A stretch of 42,226 nucleotides of DNA from Patescibacteria group bacterium (lineage in GTDB: Bacteria; Patescibacteriota; Patescibacteriia; Buchananbacterales; UBA6539). Below, piece after piece: positions 1 through 8,156 of this stretch. The notes under the pieces are model-generated. The model was given only the letters and a program-made list of their open reading frames with translations. It was not told the origin of the DNA and made no database searches. Numbering within the stretch: the first letter of the stretch is position 1; each line of letters begins with the position of its first letter. Location of the stretch: positions 130,752 to 172,977 of the forward strand of contig JAQTYZ010000003.1 in NCBI GenBank assembly GCA_028688055.1. Reading direction: 5' to 3'. Both the position numbers and the translations under genes were made by a program.

Positions 1-457
1 TACACAGACTGGCGATTTTCTCCTCGGCGGTTTTTTCGGTCTCGCTACCGTCCCGTGACACAGTGTATACTGCCATCCATTCTGATAGGCCGTCGGCTTG
101 CGCTAACATTCTTTGTTCCGCCAGACGTTCGGCCTCACTGCCGGATGGCGCAATGACATAGACAGCTGCCGTTTGCGCAAGGCCTTGTGCGGTTTTGGCC
201 ATGCCACCAAGGGCGCGTTTTTCGAGCGGCGAATCAGACTCGGCCGAACGGAAAATAGTCTTTCATTGCTCAAAGTTCAAGTTCTGCCAGAAAGGCTCCT
301 GGAGCTGCTTTTCATAGAGCATGACGGCTTGGCCGAAGTTAAGACGTTGGACCGTCTGTTTGAATTCGGGCGAATCCTCGAACGCCACGGGCTGATTTGG
401 GGCGCAGCCAACCACCCACAAGACCAGAAGAAATACAATACTTAGTTTCTGCATCAT
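1..457 (-). pseudogene. putative lipoprotein, 3' end outside window, interrupted by one in-frame TGA
   Basis: Minus-strand ORF 457..263 starts MMQKLSIVFLLVLWVVGCAPNQ (signal peptide with lipobox VVGC). After TGA at 265-263 the same frame stays open for 87 codons to the window edge (KTIFRSAESDSPLEKRALGGMAKTAQGLAQTAAVYVIAPSGSEAERLAEQRMLAQADGLSEWMAVYTVSRDGSETEKTAEEKIASLC). Confidence 0.6.
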
Positions 458-533
458 GAGGCCCTCCGTTTTAGATCCCTGCCACGCTAATCCGGCAACA
501 CAATAGGTGTTTGCCTTCAGCTAACTAATCTAT

Positions 534-562
534 TATATAAACCGCTTGGTGTTTTTTGTCAA
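534..562 (-). promoter_or_regulatory. sigma70-type promoter for the lipoprotein gene
   Basis: Minus strand TTGACA-N17-TATATA; GGAGGG just before the ATG at 457. Confidence 0.65.
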
Positions 563-657
563 CCAGCGTTGTTAGCCTAGGTGTAATAGTCGGCGGCTGG
601 TTTATTATTTTAGATAAATTCGGTATAATATTATTAATTAATCTTTAACTTAAACTT

Positions 658-1341
658 ATGAATAAAATGGTTATTTGGGTGATCGTTGCTATCATCATCG
701 TGGCGGCGGTTGCCGGTGGTTTAATTTACTACCAGGGTGTGGCCCGGCCCTCAGTCCAGGGTAATGATGGCAACATCGTTGGCGACAATAGCAATACCGT
801 AGCTGACGATACTCAGTCTGGGACGTTGCGTTCATTATTGGCCTCCGGTCAGCCACAGACGTGTACCTTTAGTTTGGATCAAAGCGATGGTTCGGTGGTT
901 AATGGCACTGGTCAGCTTTATGTTGATAACGGAAAAATGCGGGGTGATTTTAAAATCAACAGCAACGGCCAAACGATGACCGCTCACACCGTGGTGATGG
1001 ATAATGCAGTTTATTCCTGGATCGACGGTATGGGAACTGGTAATAAAATGGCGATGTCAGCTGATTCGAGTGCGACTGATAATAACCAAGCCGTGAAAGA
1101 TTCATCCGGTTTAGACCAAAATGTAAATTATAAGTGTCAGCCGGCAGCAGCGGATGATTCAAAATTTGATTTGCCAGTGAACGTTAAATTTAATGAAATT
1201 GTCGCCGGACAGGTAACTAATACTGATGGTGCCAATACTGCGCCGTCGGGACAGCCAACGCCAGCCAAAGTTGATTGCACCATTTGCGATCAGGCACCGG
1301 ACAATCAGCGCGCGGCTTGCTTAGCTGCCTTGGGTTGCTAA
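658..1341 (+). CDS. hypothetical membrane-anchored secreted protein with Cys-containing C-terminus
   Basis: N-terminal TM segment MNKMVIWVIVAIIIVAAVAGGLIYYQG, then a polar ectodomain ending CTICDQAPDNQRAACLAALGC. Confidence 0.75.
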   Translation: MNKMVIWVIVAIIIVAAVAGGLIYYQGVARPSVQGNDGNIVGDNSNTVADDTQSGTLRSLLASGQPQTCTFSLDQSDGSVVNGTGQLYVDNGKMRGDFKINSNGQTMTAHTVVMDNAVYSWIDGMGTGNKMAMSADSSATDNNQAVKDSSGLDQNVNYKCQPAAADDSKFDLPVNVKFNEIVAGQVTNTDGANTAPSGQPTPAKVDCTICDQAPDNQRAACLAALGC

Positions 1342-1357
1342 ACAATTCTCAAAAATA

Positions 1358-1395
1358 AAAAAATTGCCGCTGACAAAATCAGTGGCAGTTTTTTA
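1358..1395 (+). terminator. rho-independent terminator
   Basis: AAATTGCCGCTGA-CAAAA-TCAGTGGCAGTTTTTT hairpin plus T-run. Confidence 0.8.
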
Positions 1396-1404
1396 TGATA
1401 TAAT
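1396..1404 (+). promoter_or_regulatory. extended -10 promoter TGATATAAT
   Basis: TGATATAAT ends 6 nt before ATG 1411, implying a leaderless transcript. Confidence 0.6.
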
Positions 1405-1410
1405 AAAATT

Positions 1411-1758
1411 ATGAAAGATTACGCAATAAAATATTTAAACAAACCAGTTGTCGTAAAAATTGATCGTCCCCTTGGCAGTCAGCATCCAAAATTTAATTAT
1501 CATTATGACGTTAATTATGGCTTTGTTTCCCAGACCGTCGCGCCGGACGGGGAAGCGGTCGACGCTTATGTTTTGGGTGTGGCTGAACCGATCAGTGAAT
1601 TTACCGGTAATTGCATTGCCGTAATTCATCGACTCGATGATGACGATGATAAATTAGTGGTGGTGTCACCGGGCGTTGAATTGGCCGACGTGGAAATTAT
1701 GGCGCAGGTAAATTTTCAAGAAAAATATTTTACTAGTGAAATAATAAGAAATAACTAA
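1411..1758 (+). CDS. inorganic pyrophosphatase-like protein (short form)
   Basis: YHYDVNYGFVSQTVAPDGEAVDAYVLGVAEP...GNCIAVIHRLDDDDDKLVVV resembles short inorganic pyrophosphatase-like proteins. Confidence 0.75.
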   Translation: MKDYAIKYLNKPVVVKIDRPLGSQHPKFNYHYDVNYGFVSQTVAPDGEAVDAYVLGVAEPISEFTGNCIAVIHRLDDDDDKLVVVSPGVELADVEIMAQVNFQEKYFTSEIIRNN

Positions 1759-1767
1759 TTCAAATTT

Positions 1768-2100
1768 ATGACCGACGAATTAATCAACCAAAAATGCGTC
1801 CCGTGCGAAGGCGGTATTCCGCCCTTTACGCCAACCCAAATTATTGAGTTTAAAAAAAATCTCAAAACTGAGTGGCAGGTTATTGATGACAAAAAATTGG
1901 TCAAAGATTTTGAGTTTGAAAATTTTGTGGCCGCGGTGGCGTTTGTCAATAAAATTGCCGAGCTCGCCGAAACCCAAGGCCATCATCCGAATTTAAATAT
2001 CCACGATTATAAATATGTGACCGTCGAACTTTATACTCATAAAATTGGCGGACTGCACGTTAATGATTTTATTCTCGCGGCCAAGATTGAAGCGCTATAA
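1768..2100 (+). CDS. 4a-hydroxytetrahydrobiopterin dehydratase (pterin-4a-carbinolamine dehydratase)
   Basis: FVAAVAFVNKIAELAETQGHHPNLNIHDYKYVTVELYTHKIGGLHVNDFILAAKI, PCD family signature. Confidence 0.9.
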   Translation: MTDELINQKCVPCEGGIPPFTPTQIIEFKKNLKTEWQVIDDKKLVKDFEFENFVAAVAFVNKIAELAETQGHHPNLNIHDYKYVTVELYTHKIGGLHVNDFILAAKIEAL

Positions 2101-2126
2101 TTCATTGTTTCAATCCGGTGGACCCA

Positions 2127-2161
2127 AGATTGCTTCTCCGCCAGTTGGCGGATCGCAATGA
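2127..2161. repeat. REP-like palindromic intergenic element
   Basis: AGATTGCTTCTCCGCCAGTTGGCGGATCGCAATGA: nested inverted repeats ATTGC...GCAAT and CCGCC-AGTT-GGCGG. Confidence 0.5.
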
Positions 2162-2205
2162 CAAAATAATAATTTTGCCTTTTGATAAGCAAAATTTAAT
2201 TAATA

Positions 2206-2248
2206 TAAAAAGGTAACTCCGCTGAAACCTGATGGTCGCAGCGGAGCT
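2206..2248 (-). terminator. terminator of the minus-strand gene 2310..2885
   Basis: CTCCGCTG (2217-2224) / CAGCGGAG (2239-2246) with a T-run on the minus strand shortly after. Confidence 0.55.
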
Positions 2249-2309
2249 TGGTGCAAAGGGCGGGTGACCTCTTGGTTGAGGTCTTAGAGTTGAGGAGAGG
2301 GGGTGACGT

Positions 2310-2885
2310 CTAATCGACGACGTCGGGGTTGAGCAGGATCAGGTCGATCCGATAGAACATTCGCCTGACCTGGTCTTTCGGGTAACTCCAGGCGCTGTCG
2401 GTGTTCACGTAAATGCGGTTACAGCCGTTTGGGCTCATGGTGGGATTGATGAGGTATTCATCTTCCTTCCACCACTTTCCGGTTTCGGCTTTGGGCTGCA
2501 ATCCGTGTTCGTCCTCGACGAAAGACTTGGCGTCAGCCTTGATCTCGTACACCGGAAACTTGCTCCGGGATACGGTATCGCGATAGAAGTAGACGCGACG
2601 CCCATCTTCCATCCGGTATTCCACGAACTCGTCGCCATTGACGGCCGGATTGACCAACACGGCGTAGTCGTGGCTAATGCCCGAGTACGTCATTTCCCCT
2701 TTGTCGTTGCGGACGTAGGAGCGAACATTGTACCCGTTAAGCAGGAATACTCCGTTCAGATGTTGGGTGGCGCTGGAAGTCTCGGCGTTGACGTACGAGG
2801 CCGGCTTGCAGGAAATCTTGAGGCCTCCTGTCGCCAAGATCGCCAGCATGATAACCATCAAAAGTCTCTTGCTTGTCATCCTCAA
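2310..2885 (-). CDS. hypothetical secreted protein
   Basis: 191-aa ORF with N-terminal signal-like segment RLLMVIMLAILATGGLKISC; own promoter upstream and hairpin downstream; GC-rich. Confidence 0.7.
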   Translation of the reverse strand: MRMTSKRLLMVIMLAILATGGLKISCKPASYVNAETSSATQHLNGVFLLNGYNVRSYVRNDKGEMTYSGISHDYAVLVNPAVNGDEFVEYRMEDGRRVYFYRDTVSRSKFPVYEIKADAKSFVEDEHGLQPKAETGKWWKEDEYLINPTMSPNGCNRIYVNTDSAWSYPKDQVRRMFYRIDLILLNPDVVD

Positions 2886-2961
2886 ATTCCTTCCTCTCGT
2901 TCCTCTCGTTCAGTTAAGGAGCCTACGGAACACCCGTAAACAGCCTATTCTACAACTTTAT

Positions 2962-2990
2962 ATTGTACCATATATTATAAATTTTGTCAA
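2962..2990 (-). promoter_or_regulatory. sigma70-type promoter
   Basis: Minus strand TTGACA-N17-TACAAT upstream of the 2885 gene. Confidence 0.75.
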
Positions 2991-3022
2991 TATATAGCAA
3001 AATTGCGCTTATTTAAGCCTGG

Positions 3023-3031
3023 TGATATACT
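3023..3031 (+). promoter_or_regulatory. extended -10 promoter TGATATACT
   Basis: Ends 9 nt before ATG 3041. Confidence 0.5.
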
Positions 3032-3040
3032 CAAGCTGAT

Positions 3041-3433
3041 ATGAGAAGAAATATTGCCACCGTTATCTTAATTAGCTTTATCTTAATCGCCGTTTTTGGT
3101 TTTTTGGGTATGTTTGGTGAATCTGACCTTGGTTATCATGGTTGTTTGGCCGATACCGCTCAAGGTGCAACTTGCCCGGTTAATGCCGGCGCTTTAGGGA
3201 TGATTAATTTTCATCTTGGGACGTTTTTGAGTTTTTCGTCCGCCATCCTCGCCTATGTTTTAATACTGTTGCTGGTGGTTTTATTTTTAGGCACGGTTGA
3301 TTTTTCTTTTGATAAATTCAGCGGGGCTAAAGTTCGCTCAGCGCAGCAGCAACGCAGTGGTAATTTTTATGCCAGTCGCCGCTCACAATTGGGTTGGTTA
3401 GCGTTGCATTCTAATAGTCCGTCCGATTTTTAA
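3041..3433 (+). CDS. hypothetical membrane protein
   Basis: 130 aa, two strongly hydrophobic segments. Confidence 0.7.
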   Translation: MRRNIATVILISFILIAVFGFLGMFGESDLGYHGCLADTAQGATCPVNAGALGMINFHLGTFLSFSSAILAYVLILLLVVLFLGTVDFSFDKFSGAKVRSAQQQRSGNFYASRRSQLGWLALHSNSPSDF

Positions 3434-3435
3434 GG

Positions 3436-3472
3436 CTCTAAATCAAAACTGTTTTTGAGTTTTTTGATTTAG
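3436..3472 (+). terminator. hairpin, probable terminator
   Basis: CTAAATCAAAA...TTTTTTGATTTAG; a second hairpin AATCCCTT-CAAT-AAGGGATTTTTT follows at about 3480-3505. Confidence 0.6.
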
Positions 3473-3524
3473 TGCCGTTCAATCCCTTCAATAAGGGATT
3501 TTTTGTGATAAATTAAATTAAACT

Positions 3525-4286
3525 ATGAACAAAAAATTGATAATGTTGGTGTTGGTTGGAATTGTTTTGGCTGCTGCCGCAGTTTTTTTGAGGCAGTTTC
3601 ATTGGCAGTATCAAAGTGGCCAATGGTTACTACCGATTATTGTTGCCGCGGCAATTGTTGACAGTATTAATCCGTGCGCCTTCTCGATTTTGCTGCTGAC
3701 CATCGCCTTTATGTTTAGCCTAGGCAAAAGCCGCCGCAAGGTGTTGGCGATTGGCGCTGTTTATATTCTGGGAATTTTTATTGTCTATCTGTTAATTGGC
3801 TTGGGAATTCTGAAAACCCTGCAATTGTTCAATGTGCCTCACGCGCTGGCAAAATTTGGTGCCGTGATTTTGATTGCCGCCGGAATTTTAAGTGTCATCA
3901 ATAAGCTTTATCCGAGATTTCCGATTAAGTTAAAGTTACCGGAATTGTCACACCAGAAAATCGCCACCCAGATGGAAAAAGCGACGATTGGTGCAGCGTT
4001 GGGGTTGGGAATTTTGGTCGGAATGTTTGAGTTTCCTTGTACCGGTGGACCATACTTGCTGATTCTTAGCTTGCTCCACGATCAGACCACCCTCTATGTT
4101 GGCCTAAGCTACCTGAGTCTGTATAACGCGATTTTTGTCTTGCCGCTGGTTATCATTTTACTGATTGCGGCTGATAATAGTTTGTTGGAGAAAGTAAAAA
4201 ACTGGAAGCGACAGGAAAGCGGACCGATGAGGCTGTGGGGCGGATTAGCAATGATTATTTTAGGCTTATTAATATTTATGCTTTAA
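3525..4286 (+). CDS. CcdA/DsbD-like cytochrome c biogenesis transmembrane protein
   Basis: Multi-TM; paired motifs DSINPCAFSILLLTIAFM and GMFEFPCTGGPYLLILSLL. Confidence 0.85.
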   Translation: MNKKLIMLVLVGIVLAAAAVFLRQFHWQYQSGQWLLPIIVAAAIVDSINPCAFSILLLTIAFMFSLGKSRRKVLAIGAVYILGIFIVYLLIGLGILKTLQLFNVPHALAKFGAVILIAAGILSVINKLYPRFPIKLKLPELSHQKIATQMEKATIGAALGLGILVGMFEFPCTGGPYLLILSLLHDQTTLYVGLSYLSLYNAIFVLPLVIILLIAADNSLLEKVKNWKRQESGPMRLWGGLAMIILGLLIFML

Positions 4287-4290
4287 TCTT

Positions 4291-4797
4291 ATGGAAACTA
4301 AAGATCGGTTTAATGAGTTGATTAAAAAAATTGAAGAACAAAAAAAAGCTGGGACCGTTGATTTATCAACGGAAGAGGACTTGAGCATCGCGATTATGAA
4401 TTTGATCAGTTTGGAGGAACATTTCTTTTTCAGCGGCGTCAAGACAGCCAAAAGCGAATATTTTGATCTGTTAAATGAAGTCAGACAAATGCGCAAAGAA
4501 TTATTGGGTAAAATGATTGATCAGCACGAAGGTGAAACTTGGTGCATCGCCAAGCATTTATTAGCTACGGCAATGCGTTTGATGGAAGTTGGCACAAAAT
4601 TGTATTCGGACGGGAAAACTGACGACGGCAAAGAAATGTTTGATCGAGCCTATAAAGCCTATTCAATGTTTTGGGCGTTGCGTCTTAAGCTTGTTGATGT
4701 TGCTTCTTTTAAAGCAGAAGCAAAGATTGAAGGCGAGCAGCGGCCGTGGACGTTTGAAGATATTGTTAATAAATTAGTCGATTGCTGCGATGAATAA
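4291..4797 (+). CDS. hypothetical helical protein
   Basis: 168-aa ORF between CcdA-like and thioredoxin-like genes, consistent with one operon. Confidence 0.7.
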   Translation: METKDRFNELIKKIEEQKKAGTVDLSTEEDLSIAIMNLISLEEHFFFSGVKTAKSEYFDLLNEVRQMRKELLGKMIDQHEGETWCIAKHLLATAMRLMEVGTKLYSDGKTDDGKEMFDRAYKAYSMFWALRLKLVDVASFKAEAKIEGEQRPWTFEDIVNKLVDCCDE

Positions 4798-5149
4798 AAT
4801 TATTATTATTTCAGCAACGGTCGCGGCTTTAGTCCTAGCGGGCTTTGCCTTGTTGCTGAGTCAACCAAACCAGCCGGCTAATTATGATAGCTTGGCCCAG
4901 TGTTTAACTGACAAAGGAGCGGTAATGTACGGGGCGGCATGGTGTTCACATTGCCAGGCGCAGAAAAAGGATTTCGGCGATGCTTTTCGCCTGATTAATT
5001 ATGTGGAATGCCCGGACCAAACCGAGCTCTGTCTGGCCAAGAACATCAGCGGTTATCCAACCTGGATTTTTAGCGATGGTTCGCGATTGGAAGGGGCTCA
5101 AAGTTTAGCCGACTTGTCGGCCAAAACCGCTTGCGCCTTGCCGAAGTAG
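4790..5149 (+). CDS. membrane-anchored thioredoxin-fold protein (CSHC)
   Basis: N-terminal TM then VMYGAAWCSHCQAQKKDF...NISGYPTWIFSDG (CxxC and cis-Pro region). Confidence 0.85.
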   Translation: MNKIIIISATVAALVLAGFALLLSQPNQPANYDSLAQCLTDKGAVMYGAAWCSHCQAQKKDFGDAFRLINYVECPDQTELCLAKNISGYPTWIFSDGSRLEGAQSLADLSAKTACALPK

Positions 5150-5216
5150 CAAAATTTTAAAGATCGACGATTTTTGTTATAATGAATTGGGAGGTTTATC
5201 CCAATAATATTTAATT

Positions 5217-6128
5217 ATGGCGGCTAGTCGGTTAAAAAAACTGGATAGTGGCTCCGAGTCATTGGCGGTTGAGGTTTTGGAATCGTCACTAGATAACTGC
5301 GAGTTCAATGTTAAAGGTGTTCCGAGTCTTGAACGTGATGACTCCCAAGAATTAGGATGCCAAGACAAATGGGAAAATGATGAAGACTTATCTCAGGAGT
5401 ATCCGATCAAAAAAATGATTACGGCGGTTACTAATTTAGACGAGCTGTGCGAAGTTTTGTCGACCCTGCATGAAATTAACGGAAGTCAGGTTCACACTTC
5501 ACGCGACGTGATTGCCAGTATTCGAGAAATTCAAGAATTTTTTGGCTCACATTCAGATGAGCTGATGATTTCAGTTATCAATCATAGCGATAGCTATTAT
5601 AAAGATTCATTTGGTCAGAAATTAAATGCCATTACCCGCGGCGGTGATTTGAATATCAGAACGAAAGTTAAAGACATTTTGGTCGCTGAACTAAATCGGC
5701 GGTTTGAAACCAAGCGCGCCGATTTGGTAACCAAGGCGATTGCCGAGGTTACAAGTTTGTTGCAGTTATTTGGGATAATTGAAAAATTTAAGGCGGTAAA
5801 TGTAGCGCTAGAAAATAAACAATTAAAAGAAACTTTGCGTTATAGTCCGGAACAGGCAATTAAAGTTATCTTAGGGGCGCAAAATCAGTTAGTGGCAATG
5901 TTCAACGGTGACAAAATTAACCGGATAAATTCAGCTGGTCAATCAATGGCAATTAGCGCTGTGATGGATCAGTGGCGAGTACCGTATGATTCTGGTATTT
6001 ACGACAAGGTTGAAGAATTACTGACGGTCGAAATGGAAGAAATGAATCTAAAAATGGCAGTGGCTGAAATGAATCATGGAGCAGTTTCCAGATTCGGTAG
6101 TCGCTTAAGAAGTTTTTTTGGGCATTAA
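5217..6128 (+). CDS. hypothetical protein
   Basis: 303-aa ORF preceded by extended -10 TGTTATAAT (5175-5183). Confidence 0.7.
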   Translation: MAASRLKKLDSGSESLAVEVLESSLDNCEFNVKGVPSLERDDSQELGCQDKWENDEDLSQEYPIKKMITAVTNLDELCEVLSTLHEINGSQVHTSRDVIASIREIQEFFGSHSDELMISVINHSDSYYKDSFGQKLNAITRGGDLNIRTKVKDILVAELNRRFETKRADLVTKAIAEVTSLLQLFGIIEKFKAVNVALENKQLKETLRYSPEQAIKVILGAQNQLVAMFNGDKINRINSAGQSMAISAVMDQWRVPYDSGIYDKVEELLTVEMEEMNLKMAVAEMNHGAVSRFGSRLRSFFGH

Positions 6129-6169
6129 TTTTTATTGCCAAATTTAAGTTGCGGTTTTTATTTTTGTTT

Positions 6170-7123
6170 ATGGATAGAAATTTAGCATTAGAATTTGTCA
6201 GAGTAACCGAAGCCGCGGCGATTGCCGCGGCGGTTTGGGTTGGACGTGGTGATAAACACGCTGCTGATGGTGCGGCCGTTGACGAAATGCGAGCACGATT
6301 CAATCAAATTGATTTTGCGGGCCGCGTGGTCATTGGTGAAGGTGAAAAAGATCAAGCGCCTAAACTTTATACCGGTGAAAAAGTTGGTAAGGGAAAAAGG
6401 CCCGTGCTAGATTTAGCCATTGATCCGCTTGAGGCAACCGACAGTGTCGCTTGGGGGCGAACCAACGCCATTTCGGTGATTGCGGCTGGCGCGCGCGGGA
6501 GTCTATTGAGCGCGCCTGACACTTATATGGATAAACTAGCGGTTGGGCCACAAGCCGCTAAAGTAATTAGTCTAAATTATTCAATCAGCGAAAATTTAAG
6601 AAAAATTGCCAAGGCTTTAAATAAAAAAATTGGCGAATTAACAACTGTTGTACTAGACCGCGAGCGGCATGAAGATTTAATTAAACAAATTAGAAAAACT
6701 GGCGCGCGCGTTAGGTTAATAACCGATGGCGATGTCGCCGCGGCCATTGCGACGTGTCTGCCTGACTCCGGCATTGATGTGTTGTTAGGTTCCGGTGGCA
6801 GCACGGAGGCCGTTTTAGCTGCCGTTCCGATCAAAATTTTTGGGGGTGAAATTTTATGTCGTTTTAAGCCACGTAGCGAGGCGGATTGTGACAGTATTAA
6901 AAAAAGTTTAAAAAAAATCGGCGTGGCAAATATCAATAAAGTATTTACCGCGGCCGATTTGGCCAAGGGTGATAAACTAACTTTTACCGCCACGGGTGTT
7001 ATTGACGGCCCGTTGCTTAATGGTGTTACCTTCGGCTCAGCGTCAATTCAAACACACTCAATTGTGATTCGCGGGATGTCAAAAACCGTTCGTTATATTA
7101 ATACTTTCCATCATCAGAAATAA
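6170..7123 (+). CDS. glpX: class II fructose-1,6-bisphosphatase
   Basis: MDRNLALEFVRVTEAAAIAAAVWVGRGDKHAADGAAVDEMR...VIGEGEKDQAPKLYTGEKVGKG...DLAIDPLEATDSVAWG. ATG at 6170 preferred over 6149. Confidence 0.93.
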   Translation: MDRNLALEFVRVTEAAAIAAAVWVGRGDKHAADGAAVDEMRARFNQIDFAGRVVIGEGEKDQAPKLYTGEKVGKGKRPVLDLAIDPLEATDSVAWGRTNAISVIAAGARGSLLSAPDTYMDKLAVGPQAAKVISLNYSISENLRKIAKALNKKIGELTTVVLDRERHEDLIKQIRKTGARVRLITDGDVAAAIATCLPDSGIDVLLGSGGSTEAVLAAVPIKIFGGEILCRFKPRSEADCDSIKKSLKKIGVANINKVFTAADLAKGDKLTFTATGVIDGPLLNGVTFGSASIQTHSIVIRGMSKTVRYINTFHHQK

Positions 7124-7141
7124 ATATTAATTAGGATAATT

Positions 7142-8110
7142 ATGATCGTTTCGACTAAAGAATTATTTGCTCACGCCTATGGCCGATATGCCGTTGGTGC
7201 TTATAACATCAATAATCTTGAACAACTTATGGGTTTGTTCCGCGGTAATCTCGACAGCCAAGCCCCATTTATTATTCAAATTTCCAAGGGCGCAAGAGAA
7301 TATACTGACAAAAGGTTGTTGGAAGCAATGATTAAAGAGGCGGATCGAATATTTTCTGATGCGATCTTTGCCGTTCACCTTGATCATGGCGATGAGGCGT
7401 CATGCCTTGATTGTATTAAAAGTGGTTTTTACAGTTCGGTGATGATCGATGCCAGTGATCAAGAGTTTAAAAACAATGTTGCCATCACCAGCCGGGTCGT
7501 TAAGGCGGCTCATAAAAAAGGCATTGCGGTTGAGGCTGAGCTTGGTCGTTTGGGCGGTGTCGAGGAACATATTTCGGTCAAAGAATCAGACTCACGGTTA
7601 ACTGATCCCAACGATGCTAAAAAATTTGTGGCGTTGACCGGTTGTGACAGCTTGGCTTGTGCGATTGGTACCAGCCATGGCGCTTATAAATTTAACGGTA
7701 GTCAATCGTTGCACTTTGAAGTTATTACTGAAATTCAAAAGATATTGCCTGGCTATCCGTTAGTGATGCATGGATCAAGCTCGGTACCGGCCGAAGAAGT
7801 CAGCCGGATTAATGCCGCTGGCGGTGAGCTGGTTGGTGCTAAAGGGGTTGACGAAAAACAATTTAAGCAAGCGGCTAAACTCGGAGTGACTAAAATTAAT
7901 ATTGATACTGACGGTCGATTAGTTTGGACTAGAGTGCATCGAGAATATTTTAAGAATTATCCTAAAGAATTTGACTTAAGAAAACCGGGAAAAATTTTTA
8001 TGACTGAATATGCTAAATATATTGTTCATAAAAATAGCATGCTTGGGAGTGCCGGGTGGCTAAAATCTTTAAAACAATATTTGGGGAAAAGAAAAACTAA
8101 AACAATTTAA
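7142..8110 (+). CDS. fba: class II fructose-bisphosphate aldolase
   Basis: VHLDHGDEASCLDCIKSGFYSSVMIDAS, EAELGRLGGVEEH, VMHGSSSVP motifs. Confidence 0.93.
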   Translation: MIVSTKELFAHAYGRYAVGAYNINNLEQLMGLFRGNLDSQAPFIIQISKGAREYTDKRLLEAMIKEADRIFSDAIFAVHLDHGDEASCLDCIKSGFYSSVMIDASDQEFKNNVAITSRVVKAAHKKGIAVEAELGRLGGVEEHISVKESDSRLTDPNDAKKFVALTGCDSLACAIGTSHGAYKFNGSQSLHFEVITEIQKILPGYPLVMHGSSSVPAEEVSRINAAGGELVGAKGVDEKQFKQAAKLGVTKINIDTDGRLVWTRVHREYFKNYPKEFDLRKPGKIFMTEYAKYIVHKNSMLGSAGWLKSLKQYLGKRKTKTI

Positions 8111-8156
8111 ATTATTTTTTTAGTATCGCGGTAAAATGCCCGGTGCTTTGTTACTA

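Noticed and set aside
263-265. Genome-wide UGA recoding as in Gracilibacteria/Absconditabacteria
   Set aside because: TGA ends the riboflavin kinase ORF at the expected place overlapping the next ATG, and ends pyrF; the other recognised proteins need no UGA readthrough.
113-445. + strand ORF of 110 aa
   Set aside because: Lies antisense to the lipoprotein reading frame, which has a signal peptide, promoter and SD; likely a shadow ORF.
2505-2997. + strand ORFs of 144 and 89 aa
   Set aside because: Antisense to the GC-rich 2310..2885 gene; no promoter, SD or domain support.
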